The notes under the pieces were generated by a model. The model had not been told where the DNA came from, did not search any database, and saw only the letters and a list, made by a program, of their open reading frames with translations. Of a DNA stretch of 64,000 nucleotides, positions 44,551-56,789 are shown piece by piece. The first letter of the stretch is position 1. Every line of letters starts with the position of its first letter. Location: positions 4,762,501-4,826,500 of the forward strand of contig JANUWF010001497.1 of NCBI GenBank assembly GCA_026120185.1, read 5' to 3'. This DNA is from Voacanga thouarsii (lineage: Eukaryota; Streptophyta; Magnoliopsida; Gentianales; Apocynaceae). The position numbers and the translations under genes were made by a program.

Positions 44551-45028
44551 TACTCCCTCCGTTCCTATTTATCTATCACCAATAATCGAATTTTTCATAC
44601 CAAGAAAAGTAATTAGTTTCTATATTTTAATGAATATTTTAATTGAATTCTCAAAATTACCCTTACATGCTTATCTCTCTAATTTACTCCAATTTGTCAT
44701 TAGAGTAATTACCATTATCTCTCTCTTACTTTGTCTCCCAAGAAATAATAAAGGCACAACACTTCCAAAAAAAAATACTCCCTCCTCTGTTCTCCTATTT
44801 GAAAATTTTATTCTGCCAATAAACTTTGAATATGAAAATTTGAACAGTAATAGTAATTCCCACTAGAAATTGTTTTATAAATCAACGTGATTTTGAAAAG
44901 GTTATTATCTGTTTAAAACTTCTTATGGTTATCAACCCTGCATGCCCAGGCTGTCCTTTCTCGTTGAAGAAACTCTTAAGAGCCCATCTTCATCTTCCAA
45001 AACCTTATTTACTCTTGCTTTCCTTACA

Positions 45029-46935
45029 ATGAAGGTTCCAGCTTCCAAGACTCAAGGTACTCTCTAACCGCACATATAATCTATTTTAACCATGAAGACG
45101 CTTGAATTTTGGATGGTTGCCTATTTCATTTGATAGTGATAAATTCAGATGTCGATGACGAAGGAAGACCAAAAGACGTCGCAGAGCAACCACAAAATCA
45201 ACTGCCATATCTCAACACTGCTGTAGAAGAATGTTTTGATGTTGATTTCAACCTTAATTCAAATTCTCAAATGGGAGAGTTATCATCAACTCAATTTCTT
45301 TTTTACTTAAACAAAGTTCCATGGGTAGAAGATGATACAGAGATGGAAGAAAATATAGAAGAAGCAGAACAAAACTTAAATGCTGGTACTATATGGGTTC
45401 TCATTTTTTTTTTTTTTAATACTGAATCTTATCATATACGGAGTAGTTCTCTCTAAATTTGCGCAGATGGATATGGCTACCACACTGAGTTAGAGTGATT
45501 TAGATGTATCAGTTCACCTTAACTTTGACTTATAATTTGATGCCATATCTTTGAGTATTTTATTCGACTTACTTATAATTTAATTATTCATTTTTAATCA
45601 GAAAATAGTTTGAATAATGATGGTGCAAATGAGGAAGTGGCAGAAGCACAAAGCAACAATTGCGTAAGGCAGCAATTTAAAACTTTGACCAATAAATAGT
45701 GTAGAGCAATACATAGTGTTTTATTGAAAAAAAGTGTCGCTAGAAGAGTGGGCAATGCCATAACAGACATGTTGGCTTCATCATATTCAGTTTCCGTTAG
45801 AACTTTTCAATGTGTTTGGCATCAAGCAAAGTACACTGGTAATGTGTTTCATTAGAAAACAAAAATTGTGGATGAAAAAGAGTACAAATTGACATTGATC
45901 GATTTCGTGAGACCCTTTATCTAAGAAGACAATTATTCGGTCTTTAGCTTCAGCTTTGAACACAAATACAACCTCATTGTCTAGACTCATACAGACTGGA
46001 GCTATACAATGTCACACGAATTCCATTAAGCCATACTTAAAGGAAGAAAATATGAGGTCTCGACTACAATTTTGCTTGTCAATGCTGGAAAGTGATAGCA
46101 TACCACATGATCCAACTTTCAAAAGTATGTATAACATTATTCATATTAATGAAAAGTGGTTTTACATGTCAAAGAAGACTGAGAATAATTATTTGCTACC
46201 GGATGAAGAGGAGCCATTACGCATTTGTAAAAGCAAAAATTTCATGCCAAAAGTCATGTTATTGGCTGCTATTGCTCGTCCAAGATTTGATACTCAGAGG
46301 AATGAGGTCTTTTCTGGAAAAATTGGCATCTTTCCTTTCATCACCCAAGAGACAACTAAAAGAACTAGCGTTAACAGAGTTGCAGGGACGCTGGAAACAA
46401 AACCAATTTTGGTAAATAAAGAAGTTACAAGATTGTATCTAATTGAAAAAGTTTTACCAGCTATCAGAGCAAAGTGGCCAAGAGACGACATAAAGTATCT
46501 AATATTTATTTAACAGGATAATGCAAGAACTCACATTATAGGTGATGATGTTGCATTTTGTCAAGCAGCTACACAAGATGGGTTCGACATTTGATTGATG
46601 TATCAACCAGTAAATTCTCCTGATTTGAATGTCTTAGGTCTTGGTTTCTTTCGCGCTATTCAATCGTTATAGCAGAAAGAAGCACCTAAAAGTGTTGATG
46701 AGCTCATTGGTGCTATTGTGAAGTCATTTGAAGCTTTCTCCACTGTAGAATCCAACAAAATATTCTTAACACTGCAAACATGCATGTCAGAAATTATGGA
46801 GGTAAAATGTGGCAACAAATATACAATTCCACAAGAAAGCAGTGTTGAAAAGAAAAGGCCAACTCCTTGGTAATATGAAATGTGATCCCAAAGTAGTCTA
46901 AGAAGTTCTTGGTTACTTAAATTCTTGATAGGCAA
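45029..46935 (+). pseudogene. Mariner-like transposase remnant
   Basis: A possible first exon begins at ATG 45,029 (donor after AAGACTCAAG, acceptor before the acidic block at about 45,151). After a second AT-rich gap, coding resumes near 45,600. The catalytic core is the 185-codon frame 45,956-46,513, with INEKWFYMSKK, where plant mariner-like transposases have a catalytic Asp (xDEKWF); here it is Asn. QDNARTHI (second Asp) follows after a stop at about 46,513, and NSPDLNVLGLGFF (third Asp) near 46,614-46,653. Stops at about 45,700, 46,513, 46,595 and 46,672 make it inactive. Spacing between second and third Asp fits the plant DD39D group. Confidence 0.8.
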
Positions 46936-46939
46936 GCTT

Positions 46940-48032
46940 TTAGGTGACTAAATCTATTGCTTTTATTTTTTGCTGGTTTTGATTTAGAGATGAATTTGTG
47001 GTCTATTATTTTTGTTATGTTTTTAAGTGGTTCATATTTTTGTTTTTTTTTTCTATGGTTAGCTATGTGTAAACATGGTTATCATTCACTCAATATAGAT
47101 GGTTATCATTCATCATCTAAGTTCAATATATTTTCATGTTTTGAAGAAATATTTTCTGGAGAATATGTTTCCCATTTTGAAGAATTTGTGGCATTTGCAG
47201 TCTGCAGCTATCCCTGTTTGGAGGGTCTTGGAAGAGTGATTCAGAAGCTTTTGCATTATATGCCAAAAAGTTGGCTTTCTGCCCACTCCTTGCTTCGTAA
47301 TTTTCATTACCATATTCCTTTTTAGCCATTTTTCAGCAAGTGCTTGAAGATGCTAGTTTTGGGCAATGGATTTGTAGTTAGTGCACTTGAACTGAAAAGT
47401 ACTTTTGCCTTAGGAACTGTAGAATCAGAGACCAATTGCTTTTGCCATATTCGTCTTATAACTTAAAAGTTAAAAAGAACTTCTTCTTGCCAGTCTATGG
47501 CCTAGCATGGAGCAAAACCTTTGCTCCTTCAGCTCTTTAGCCTTATCCATCAGAGAACAATTTCTATAAGACAAGACCATTTATTCTGTGCAAAATCTAG
47601 AGACCAATGATATGTTTTCTGGAGAAACTAGAAAATGAATAATGTGGACATTGGACAGATTGGCAAGCTCACTTTAGTACTCAAATCATTAGCAAAGAGG
47701 ATGGTCGTAATCATATAACGATAAAATGCATCAAGAGTCTAAAGTTCACTATACATTACCAATGAAGTGCAAAAACCACACTGAAGAGTCAATCTAAGGA
47801 TCAAATTAGAGGTCCAAAAATTGCAGGTGAAATTGTAAACTGCTAAATTTTGCTCCGTGCCTCAATCTCCTTTCACTCAAGAAGAGAAAATCTAATGAAT
47901 CACTAGAGTCTTCATTAGCCTTGAGTAAAGAAGCATCTCGTCTACCAGCCAAGCTACCGTGTCACACATGCGAAAGGGTTGTACACAGCCAAAATCGGAA
48001 TAGAAAACAGTTCTGTTGAAAGTTTCATTATC

Positions 48033-48035
<3 letters not shown>
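46940..48035. other. Mariner-like element interior, no recognised gene
   Basis: Sequence downstream of the transposase. Short frames on both strands lack motifs. A second ORF of the element is possible but unsupported. Confidence 0.4.

Positions 48036-48090
<55 letters not shown>
48036..48090. repeat. (AT)n microsatellite
   Basis: About 27 AT units in a row. Open frames across it coding for alternating Ile and Tyr are artefacts. Confidence 0.95.
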
Positions 48091-48093
<3 letters not shown>

Positions 48094-48287
48094 AAAGAGA
48101 ATCAACCAATAAGCCAAACGGACTCAAATTTTCTTGTTCTTCCATAAATATCAACATCTTAGCCTCTAAGTGACTCAAAAGAACTTGGGAAGATAAATTT
48201 TTAACATCATCTTCACCACTTCTTGAAAAAAATTTTCCACAAAATCATCAAGAACTTCATCTAAAAATTTGTTTAGATCGAACTTGT

Positions 48288-49620
48288 TGGCATGTATGCT
48301 CTTTAAATTAGGTTTCTGATGTAATTATCGAATTTATTAATAAAAAAATTTATTCTCAAAATTTATTTGTAAATTTATATTTTATTTGTGCATAATTTGC
48401 ATTTGGAAAGGACCCATTGTGTTTAAATAAGTTATCCATATGAATGGTAATATTTCACAGTAAAGTATGGATCACGGGTTACTGAACACATAAACGTTTA
48501 TTTTTAATCGATTGATGAGAATGAGAATCTCATCATATTTAGATTATTGTGTTATGAATTCCAAATAGAAAATGACTTACCTTCAACCAGTAAGTAGTCC
48601 ACTCACTTCATAGCATGAGGGTATTTTAAATACGTAAAACAGGACCTGTAATAGTGATTTCTAAAAGTACTATTTAGAAGAAACTCAAACTATTACTGCC
48701 ACAGTGTGGACTAATACTCTACTGCTTGAGTATGAATTAGTGGTCTGACGAAGTTGGAAACATATATTTTGATATGCTGTAGTTGAGGTTCTTTCGTAGA
48801 GTTGATATACTTGTATATTGGATATATGTGACTAGTTAGTTAAGACAAACTTGTACAAAATAGCTTCTGCGCTATATCGCCTCTTGTGACTGTTCAAATA
48901 ATCTAAATATCCCGGGCCCATGGAAAAATGACTTGGATGTTTGCTTTAAAGTAGCTCCCTTGGAAAGTGAAAACATTCCAAGAGTCGTGAATCATTAGAT
49001 TAGAGGTCTGTAGATGGTAGATGTCTTTTAGAAATGTGTTAATATACTTCTCCTCTCTAAATGTACGGCGATGTATAGAGGGGTATTTTAGTCATTATAC
49101 TTGTAGGTCGGAGACTTTGCTAACACAGCATTATCCTTAGGGTCAATATTTTCTTATGGTGATATTAGGAAATATTTAAAATGTAAAATACAATTATTTA
49201 TATAGCATGGGTAATTTGGTCATTTTAGTAGCCAAAGCGTGTTTCTTTTGGTCCTTGAAATAGCCTTAAGTCCTGACAGATTTGGGTTAAAGAATTGATT
49301 TTGATAATTACGTGTTTTGCTTTATTTTATTTAAATAGTCTAATTTATTTTTGAATTAGAATAAAATAAAAGGCCCAAGAGAGAGTATATATTTTATCTA
49401 ATTTAATTGGTTAGTTAATTATTCAGGGCCCAAGGTTCAGATTGAATAATTAGAAAATTAACCTAAATATAAATTAGATAAAAGGCTTGATATTTTATAT
49501 TGGTTTATTTGAGTTTGTTAATTATTTATTGGACAGTTTTATGAAGCCTAGAAAATAAATAATTGAGACTTATTATTTATGAGTGTTCAAGCCTAAGAGT
49601 AAATAATTTTATCTAACCAA
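48288..49620 (+). repeat. Dispersed LTR-like repeat, family A, copy 2
   Basis: Direct relative of 313-1740, including the opening TGTTGG, GGTTTCTGAT, the TATGGATCACGGGTTA block (48,468) and the AATAAATAATT end. It lacks one of the two hairpin modules of copy 1 and is more diverged. It is nested inside the mariner-like element, so it inserted after that element, or the element grew around it. No clear target duplication is seen. Confidence 0.65.
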
Positions 49621-49624
49621 ATGA

Positions 49625-50460
49625 ATGAGACCAACGTAAAATAAAAAAAAAAACACAGGATAGATCCCGTATTATTTAGCGTAAAAAGATAACAAAAAGT
49701 ATATGGTTTTTGTTTCACGCTTTTGGTCTTTCTCTGGTATTAAAACAAAAGAACGAAGGCCAATTCTTGAACACCAAATTTTTGCTTTCACCGGCGGTTG
49801 TCAAGGAGTGGCCATATTCTGAAAACTCAAAAGTTTCGCATGAATAAAAAGAAATAGACGGCTTGCAAAGGTACAACCGAAAGTGTTGGGAGAACCAGTG
49901 GCTTCAAGCATTTAGTCAGAAGTGGTCCAGACATCTTCTTCAGTATCAACAAGATCATTTAAATACAGAGGTAAATAGCTTTCATGCGATGCTCTATTTT
50001 CATTTTGTTCTGTGAGCATGCTTTTTTTTTTTTTTTTGCCGTATTAACCTTCAGAACCCACGATCGCGGGGGGGAGATTTTTAGCAACATTCTCCCTTCC
50101 TACACCAAGAACAGAACTTGAGTTGGAAGCCTTTAGAGATTCCAAACAAATGAAATCTTCATCAACCTCTATCTTCATTGGATGATTAGCTTCCATTTTT
50201 TCAATAAGAATGTATTGCCTGATTTTAGTTTTTGTTGAACTTGAGTCCAATTTTATAGTTTCACAAGTTTAATTGTTATGGGGTATTTTATTGGGAACAT
50301 AAGAATTATTAATGAGTTATTCAACCACTAATTTAATTTTCGTAATCCCAACAAAGAGTTGGGAAGTGCAGTAAAACTAATGTTTAAGGGCAATTATGGG
50401 GAAAAAATAAATATCTCATAATTATCAAAAAATGACAGATAAAAAAGAACAAGGATAAGC
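49625..50460. other. Mariner-like element right part, no recognised gene
   Basis: A short minus-strand frame (50,250-50,044, 68 codons) looks somewhat protein-like (KIEVDEDFICLESLKASNSS) but has no known domain. The rest is non-coding. Confidence 0.35.
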
Positions 50461-50487
50461 GACAGATAAATAGGAATAGATGGAGTG

Positions 50488-50871
50488 TTAATTATAACCC
50501 ACATAAGAGTTATGAGAATAATATATTAGCGTGTTACAACTAAAGTTGTAATTTTATATTGAAAAATCACTATCTCCAATTCTCCATTATCTTGTGAAAT
50601 ATAGAGGATAGGTTATTTGAGTTACAAGATTTACAAGGAGGAAGATTAAATGAATCCCTAATAGTGATTTACGATCGAAATGATCACTCTAATTCTTATA
50701 TAAATAGGGTCCTTAGTCCCTCTATCTACTCACCTAGTTTTATGAGTTATCCTATCAATGTACACAAACACATAAGAGAGTTTGGAAAGGGAAGATCAAG
50801 TAGCTTACCCTTAGTCATAAGTAATATAACTCAAGGTCATATTGGTAAGAAAATACATATTATATGTTTAT
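50488..50871 (+). repeat. LTR-like direct repeat, left copy
   Basis: The same sequence recurs at 52,553-53,352 (interrupted there by a MITE). Shared landmarks: ATAAGAGTTATGAGAATAAT, GGAGGAAGATTAAA, a TATA-type CTTATATAAATAGG (near 50,696), and GAAAGGGAAGATCAAGTAGC-like ends. A TATA box in the middle of a ~380 bp direct repeat suits an LTR. Ends with clean TG...CA were not resolved. Confidence 0.6.
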
Positions 50872-52552
50872 AAGGTATAGTTAAAGATCCTGTCTATTAA
50901 TTTCTACATTCTAATGTTTGATATTGATGACATGTGGTATAAGAATAATGGTTGGAACTTTACCTTATAAACCACTTATGTTGTTTATTTTTTGTACTTC
51001 ATTTTGTATTCATGATAACATTTGTTTAATAATGTTTTACAAACAATAAAATAAACACCATAAGAAGAAGTACATATTATAAGTTTATGTATTATTATAC
51101 TTAATCTTCCAGCATATTATTTTTTGTATTATTATTGTGCTTTATTTTGTGAAATAACATTTATACTTACGAAAATTGATTTTTGTCTTCAAATTTTCAT
51201 CTTGATTTTGATTTTGTGTTTCACTCTCAAAATAAAAAATTATTTATTTAACCTATATCAATGGATATGGTGATAATATTGCTGATTGGCTATTAAAATA
51301 GTTTTATTATTATTATTATTTGATTGTATTGTCACTAAAGTGACTCAATCAATATAGTTATTATTGTTATGTATGACCATTTTAACAAGAATATTTAGTA
51401 GGCTAAATATTAGTTGACCATTATAAGAATATTTTGGTGATTCTTACCAAAGTAAATCAATCAAAATAATTCCTACACTAACTCATTCTAATATTTATTT
51501 TATGATTTTAGAGTTAGTCATGAAGATATTACTTTCTTCACCCAAAGGTAAATGTTTAATGATGCAATAGATTGCTCTCCTGTTATAATGTTGTAAGTGA
51601 ATAAAAAAAGTACTCACTTAAAGAATGGACCACTAACATATCAAATTTTCTACCCAAATGCAAAACAATTAATGATGCACTATGGTTGCTCTACTGTCTA
51701 TTATTATAAAAAGTGATGAATGCTAATTAAGTAGTAAATCAATTGCCATGTTAATCTCTTACCCCAAATGTGAAAATTAATGATGCATTAAATTCTTCTT
51801 CTTAGATTTCATGGCTTTTGTTATTAAGATTCCATAATTTTTGTTTGAGAAGTATTTTAACCCAATTTCCAAACATATATTTTCCACTATCTTTGGATTC
51901 AAGAAAATGATCTTGATATTTGTACATAGCCAAAGGTTAGTGGGAGTAAGATTGTATTCTTATGCATGTGCATGAATTTCTACAAAATGAAGATTTTACA
52001 ATATGTTTAAAAAGTTAATTTAATTATAAAATTGCAAATTTTGTTGTCAAGATAATTATTTTACAAAATTTTATTGAGAAGTTTAGAATTATTTAGGTTT
52101 TCTAAATTCATTAATTTGTCTTCTATAATAATTTTATTAACTAATTTTTCTCATGTATGTTTGAGAGAAGAATTTAGTAAAGAAAAGTTTTTTATACCAA
52201 ATAAATGATTTGTTATTCATCTTTGTTCAAAGGGTTTTAACTAACATTGTGTTGTAATTGGTATTTGGACATATAAATATGTTACTATAATTCTTGTTTT
52301 GTCCACATTATTTAAATGATTAAACAAGATTAACATTTTGGACCGTATTTATTTCTTTCTTGATTTTATTTATCTACATTTGAGTTATTGGAACCATTAA
52401 TATATGACCGTCATGATCCATTTTAGTAACTTTGTATGATAAATACACTTTAATAGTTGTGGCCACCAATAGACTAATTTTATGAAACTGTTGGTCGTCG
52501 TTTATCTAAGTTGGAGAATTTTAGAAATGTGATGTGACCTTCATGACCACCA
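50872..52552. other. Non-coding interior between LTR-like repeats
   Basis: About 1.7 kb with no gag, protease, integrase or RT motif in any frame. A weak TGGTATAAGA near 50,935 could be a degraded primer site. If the flanking repeats are LTRs, this is a non-autonomous (TRIM/LARD-like) element. Confidence 0.4.
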
Positions 52553-53352
52553 TCAATTATAATCCATATAAGAGTTATGAGAATAATATATTAAAGTGTT
52601 ACAATTAAAGTTATAACCTCTATATTGGAAAACTACTATTTTCACTATCTTATGAAATATGGAAGATATGTTACATAAACTATAAGAGTTATAAGGAGGA
52701 AGATTAAAAGAGTCCCTAATAATGACCTATGATGGGAATAGTCACTTTAATTCTTCTATAAATAGGATCCTTAGTTCCTCTCTCCACTCACATAGTTTTG
52801 TGGATTATCCCATCACTGCACACAAACATATAAGAAAGTTAGGAGAAGAAAGATCAAGTAGCCTATCCTTAGGCTATGTTTGGTTGGATTATTTTGTGTA
52901 AATAAATTAGAACGAGAAATAAATATAGAGGGGAAGTAAATCAGAAGGGGGTACCACTTCCCCTCCACATCAGTATTTCATTTACTTCCAATTTGGAAGG
53001 ATTAGAGAGAGAAAATAAAGTGCGAGCAATAATGACGATATTTACCCAATTTTTAACATTAAAAATTTTAATAATATAGATAATAAGAGATAAAATAATA
53101 AACTAAATTAATTATTCTCCCTCTTCTTTCCTCTCCTTCCACCTCTTCTTCCCTTTATACCAAAAAAATAAAGTAAATGATATTACTTCCCTTATTAAGA
53201 GTAAAAGGTGCCTCTCTCATTCTCCCTTCCCTAACCTTACTTCCTTTAGTAGAAGTAAAATGTGCCTCTTCCCTTCCCCCTTCCCTTCCCCCTCCATGAA
53301 CCAAACAAAGGCTTAGTCAGAGGTAAGACAATATATACTATGTGTTTATAAC
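52553..53352 (+). repeat. LTR-like direct repeat, right copy, split by a MITE
   Basis: Matches the left copy up to CCTTA (52,871) and resumes after the MITE with TCAGAGGTAAGACAATATATA...GTGTTTATAA to 53,352. The right copy has the TATA-type TTCTATAAATAGG near 52,754. Confidence 0.6.
52872..53312 (+). mobile_element. Tourist-like MITE (PIF/Harbinger)
   Basis: Starts GGCTATGTTTGGTTGG and ends CCAAACAAAGGC; the ends pair as GGCTATGTTTGG and GCCTTTGTTTGG, the usual Tourist form. TTA at 52,869-52,871 and at 53,313-53,315 is the expected 3-bp target duplication. The interior is rich in CCCTTCC/GGAAGTA and non-coding. The LTR-like repeat continues in register on either side. Confidence 0.88.
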
Positions 53353-55490
53353 TCGTTTGATAAAACTAAATTTTGAAAATTAAAGCTTGAATATTTAAAC
53401 ACTAAATTTTGAAATTTGAAATTTCAATATTAAGTCTGAATTAATTATAATTTATTTTTATACTATATTTTATTATAATTTAGATTAAATATAAAAATAT
53501 TAATAATTAGATAAATATTTAACATATTTAGACTTTGCACTTAAATAACTTTCAATTTACTTAAAATTTATAACAAAATGTCATTACATCTTAATCAACT
53601 AAGTGATAATAAAAATTTGTTATCAAATACACATAGTTAATTAATCACTTAATATTATTCATTATCAAATACACTTAATAAAATAAGTACTTAATTATTT
53701 AATTTTAAGTACTTAATTGAGTTACCAAACATGTAACACCCTATTCTAATCATACTTAGGTTTGGGGAGAGTAGCATTAAGTGAGGGACGCCAGGGGGGG
53801 GGGGGGGGTGTGCACGCACGCGTACATGTGTGTATGCATATGAGCATGATATATGGTTATCTCATAAATTCGTAATTGGGTGCTTCCATGCTAAGAGGAT
53901 ATTTAAATCTTCTTAAATCTGTGTTGCATTTACTTTTACAATTTGGAATTTGTGGAAGTCATTACTTGATTAATGTGCCACAAAATATTATGTGTGATTA
54001 AAAATTATGGATAGATTGTGAGTTGAAAATTGTTTTTAAAAAGGATTTTAATAAAATTTCAATTGGATTTTGAATCCTAGACCTCTCAAATATTTCTCTA
54101 GCACTTGCCCACTTTGCTGCCTTCATGGAGTGTACAAACTCCTACAAATTATGGTTATTGTATGCGAAGAAAGAGTCTTGAAAAATCTTCTCCTATTTTT
54201 GCTCCTTTTAGCCATTACTCTTAATTTATTTTATTTCGTGATTTTTGTTTCCTATTTATCTAATAAAACCTTGGCTGATCTTTGCTTGCTGAATTTCCTA
54301 TTTGCTGTCACCTTTGGGAATTCAAATTCCTATAATATAACTTATAATCCTCAAAAAAAGATCTTAATAAATTTTGTTCCTAAATTTTCTCTAAGTAGTC
54401 CCCACTTTGTCTCACTTTAATCTCTAGTTCTATTTTCCTATTTAGATTAGCATTTGAAGTTAGAAATCAGATTAGAATGAGATTTTGACTAGGATTTAAA
54501 GTCCAAATCCTTCTAAAGGTCTTCTAACTTCTCTTTTCAATGCTGTCTGCCTCTTCTAGTCCTTCTAAGCCACAATTTTCTTTTCATTTAGTTGACTCCA
54601 AGGATGAAAGTAGAGTCTTGCAAGGCTGGATAATTATTTCTAGAAATCAAACTTCAAATTTCCGCTAAGTCTAAATCTTGAATTTCCTAGAAGAACTCCT
54701 ATCTTTTCTCAAAAAATTAGCACACCTTTATCCTCCCAAGCCTCACAGTTTTCTTCTTTTTTGGTTGTAAACGAATTTTGGTTTTAGTCATTCTCTCTTT
54801 ATCCTACTCACTGTCTCAACCAACCTTCAATCCCTCTAAAATCTCTTGGCCAGCACCCTTTTTGCTATCAAACAAACTTCGGCCCAATAATTCCTCTAGT
54901 CGTCACACATATATCATCTATTAGTCTCAGTTGTTCTTGATTTATCTAAAGGATCCTAGTGGATAATCTAAGAGAGAAAGGCCGTTATAGAAGTCTTAGG
55001 GTTGTGTACAGAAGTTCTCAAGAGGTAAAAAAACTCCATTCCTTCCTTACTTTCTTTTATTCTGATAACTTGGTATATGCATGTATGTGTTAAGATTTTT
55101 GACCATCTCGTTGCTTCTTTTTGTACAATTTTGGCTGAAGTTTATAAGACATGTTGCTTGCTGGACTCTCCTCTTGTGTATATGCATGAAAGAACAGCTT
55201 TTTAAAGAGAAACATCCTTATCAGTGTATAGTTTGATCATGAAAGCTGTGGGTGTTTCACACCATAGGGTGTGTTCTTTGTAGATTTATTTGTCTGGGAT
55301 ATGATTAAATGTTAGGATACTAATTTTGATTAGCTCTTTTGTATGTTAGGGCTGTTTTCTTAAAGAGGAAATCAGTAAAGTAAACTATATGTGCATATTT
55401 ATTGTTTCAAGAAATTAGACCATGTAATCAAAAAATTTGCCATTTTTGAATGTGTGATCTTGGATGTGAATTCTTGAATGTTTCTTGAAT
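53353..55490. other. Intergenic sequence without recognised gene
   Basis: AT-rich to 53,740. A run of 14 G lies near 53,796-53,809, followed by GT/CA-rich sequence. At 54,070-54,420 a plus frame of 116 codons is strongly hydrophobic (LLLFLLLLAITLNLFYFVIF) but T-rich by composition and without a domain. From 54,750 to 55,020 the CT-rich sequence ends in AAGAG|GTAAAA, which could be a leader exon; no coding exon was found after it before the copia insertion. Confidence 0.35.
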
Positions 55491-55495
55491 GCAAG
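55491..55495. repeat. Copia target-site duplication, left
   Basis: GCAAG immediately outside the left LTR, identical to 63,656-63,660. Confidence 0.9.
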
Positions 55496-55994
55496 TGATG
55501 GAAATTAATGAAATTAACTCAATTGAATTCCCCAAAAACAAGATCTTACTCAAAAGATAATTTGGATATAAAAGATGCGGAAGCGTACCTTGATTCATGA
55601 CAATTTGCCGTCGCAAATTCGGGCTCATTAATTCTTCTGATTGTTACGTATGCAGCCTTCTTTCTCTGGGAGAGATGGGAACTCCAAGAGGTGGCTAGGG
55701 TTTTTCGTACGTGTAATCAAGGATCATAACCCTCTATTTATATAATTGTGTAATTGTTAAAACAACCCATCATAGTTTTTGTAACTATACTATTGGGTTT
55801 CTACACATTATAAATAACTCCACACTTTATTAAGATGACGGGCCCAAATAATTAAATATAGATCACTATAATTGGGTCTTAAACTTTATAACAATAACAA
55901 TCACATAATTAATTTAGCGATACATGTACATCTATATATCCAAATGCTAAATAATAATATACGCGTGCTTATGACTTAAGTCCAAATTCTAATA
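55496..55994 (-). repeat. Copia 3' LTR
   Basis: Pairs with 63,224-63,655. On the minus strand it starts TATTAGAATTTGGACTTAAG (the canonical TG is mutated to TA) and ends in CATCA. It is ~67 bp longer than its partner because of extra sequence at about 55,515-55,580. TATATAAATAGAGG (near 55,745-55,732) is a likely TATA box. Confidence 0.92.
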
Positions 55995-56007
55995 ATATCC
56001 CACTTGG
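55995..56007 (-). other. Copia polypurine tract
   Basis: CCAAGTGGGATAT on the minus strand, directly before the 3' LTR; CAAGTGGGA is the usual copia form. It primes plus-strand DNA synthesis. Confidence 0.75.
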
Positions 56008-56389
56008 ACTTATGTTCATGTGCATATGCAGTAGACCAAATAACTATGTGAAAATTATGGATTAATATAGATGCTAGCAAACTTTAGTCTATCATTTTAA
56101 GCTAACCCTGTCCATTAATTTCGTTAATACATGGATCAAAGAGGCTTTCGCTGCATTAAAAGCGCAACTAAACCCAACATTGGTCATATATATTAATTCA
56201 ACTAAATGACCTAGATTAAGTGTGGATGTGTAGCATGGAAATTACATGTGAATGCGATCTTTACATGTCTATTTTCAATTGGTCCACATGAGATCATTTA
56301 ACCAAATGTAACATCTAAGGTAGAAATGAATAATTGAACTTTATTGTATTAATGAGCACATGGTATAAATATATAGCATTATGACAACA

Positions 56390-56785
56390 TTAATGAGAGT
56401 AATGAGTATGAATGTAAGTTATAGGCTCCCACTGAATGTAGACACCCGCTAGAGATACAACACCCATACTAGTGGTGTGCTCTACAAAGGCTTTCGGTGT
56501 TAGAGTTTTAGTCAGCGAATCCATAAGCATGGAGCCTGTCGCAATAAGCTCAAGACTAACTATACCATTATGAACTCGCTCTTTCACAACAAGAAGCTTG
56601 AGGTCTATGTATTTAGACTTTGTCGAGCTCCTGTTATTATTTGAATAGTAGACTGCAACTTTTTTATCACAGAATAATTTAAGTGGTTTCTCGATCCCGT
56701 CAACCACGTGCAGTCCTATAATAAAATTTTGCTACCAAATAAATTGATTTGACGTCTCATAACATGCTACAAATTCTACCTCCAT
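56390..56785 (-). pseudogene. Copia RNase H (minus-strand arm)
   Basis: Encodes GIEKPLKLFCDKKVAVYYSN, STKSKYIDLKLLVVKERV and LTKTLTPKAFVEH, the C-terminal part of copia RNase H. An upstream in-frame part with EVEFVACYE is cut by a stop (IW*QNF). The same region occurs on the plus strand at 57,847-58,195. Confidence 0.8.
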
Positions 56786-56789
56786 AGTG

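Larger units (their letters stand above)
44553..50485 (+). mobile_element. Mariner-like (Tc1/mariner, Stowaway-parent type) element with nested insertion
   Basis: The left terminus is CTCCCTCCGTTCCTATTTAT from 44,553, preceded by TA. The right terminus ends at 50,485 and reads CTCCATCTATTCCTATTTAT when reversed; it is followed by TG, a likely mutated TA. The termini agree at about 20 of the first 25 positions. CTCCCTCCGT is the hallmark of plant mariner-like and Stowaway elements. A plus-strand transposase remnant lies inside. Without the family A insertion the element would be about 4.6 kb, within reach of plant mariner-like elements. Confidence 0.8.

Noticed and set aside
47954..48178. Frames on both strands with long Ile-Tyr runs
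   Set aside because: They are translations of the (AT)n microsatellite at 48,036-48,090.
54070..54420. 116-codon hydrophobic ORF as a membrane protein gene
   Set aside because: The Leu/Phe richness follows from T-rich DNA; no start context, conserved motif or neighbouring exon supports it.
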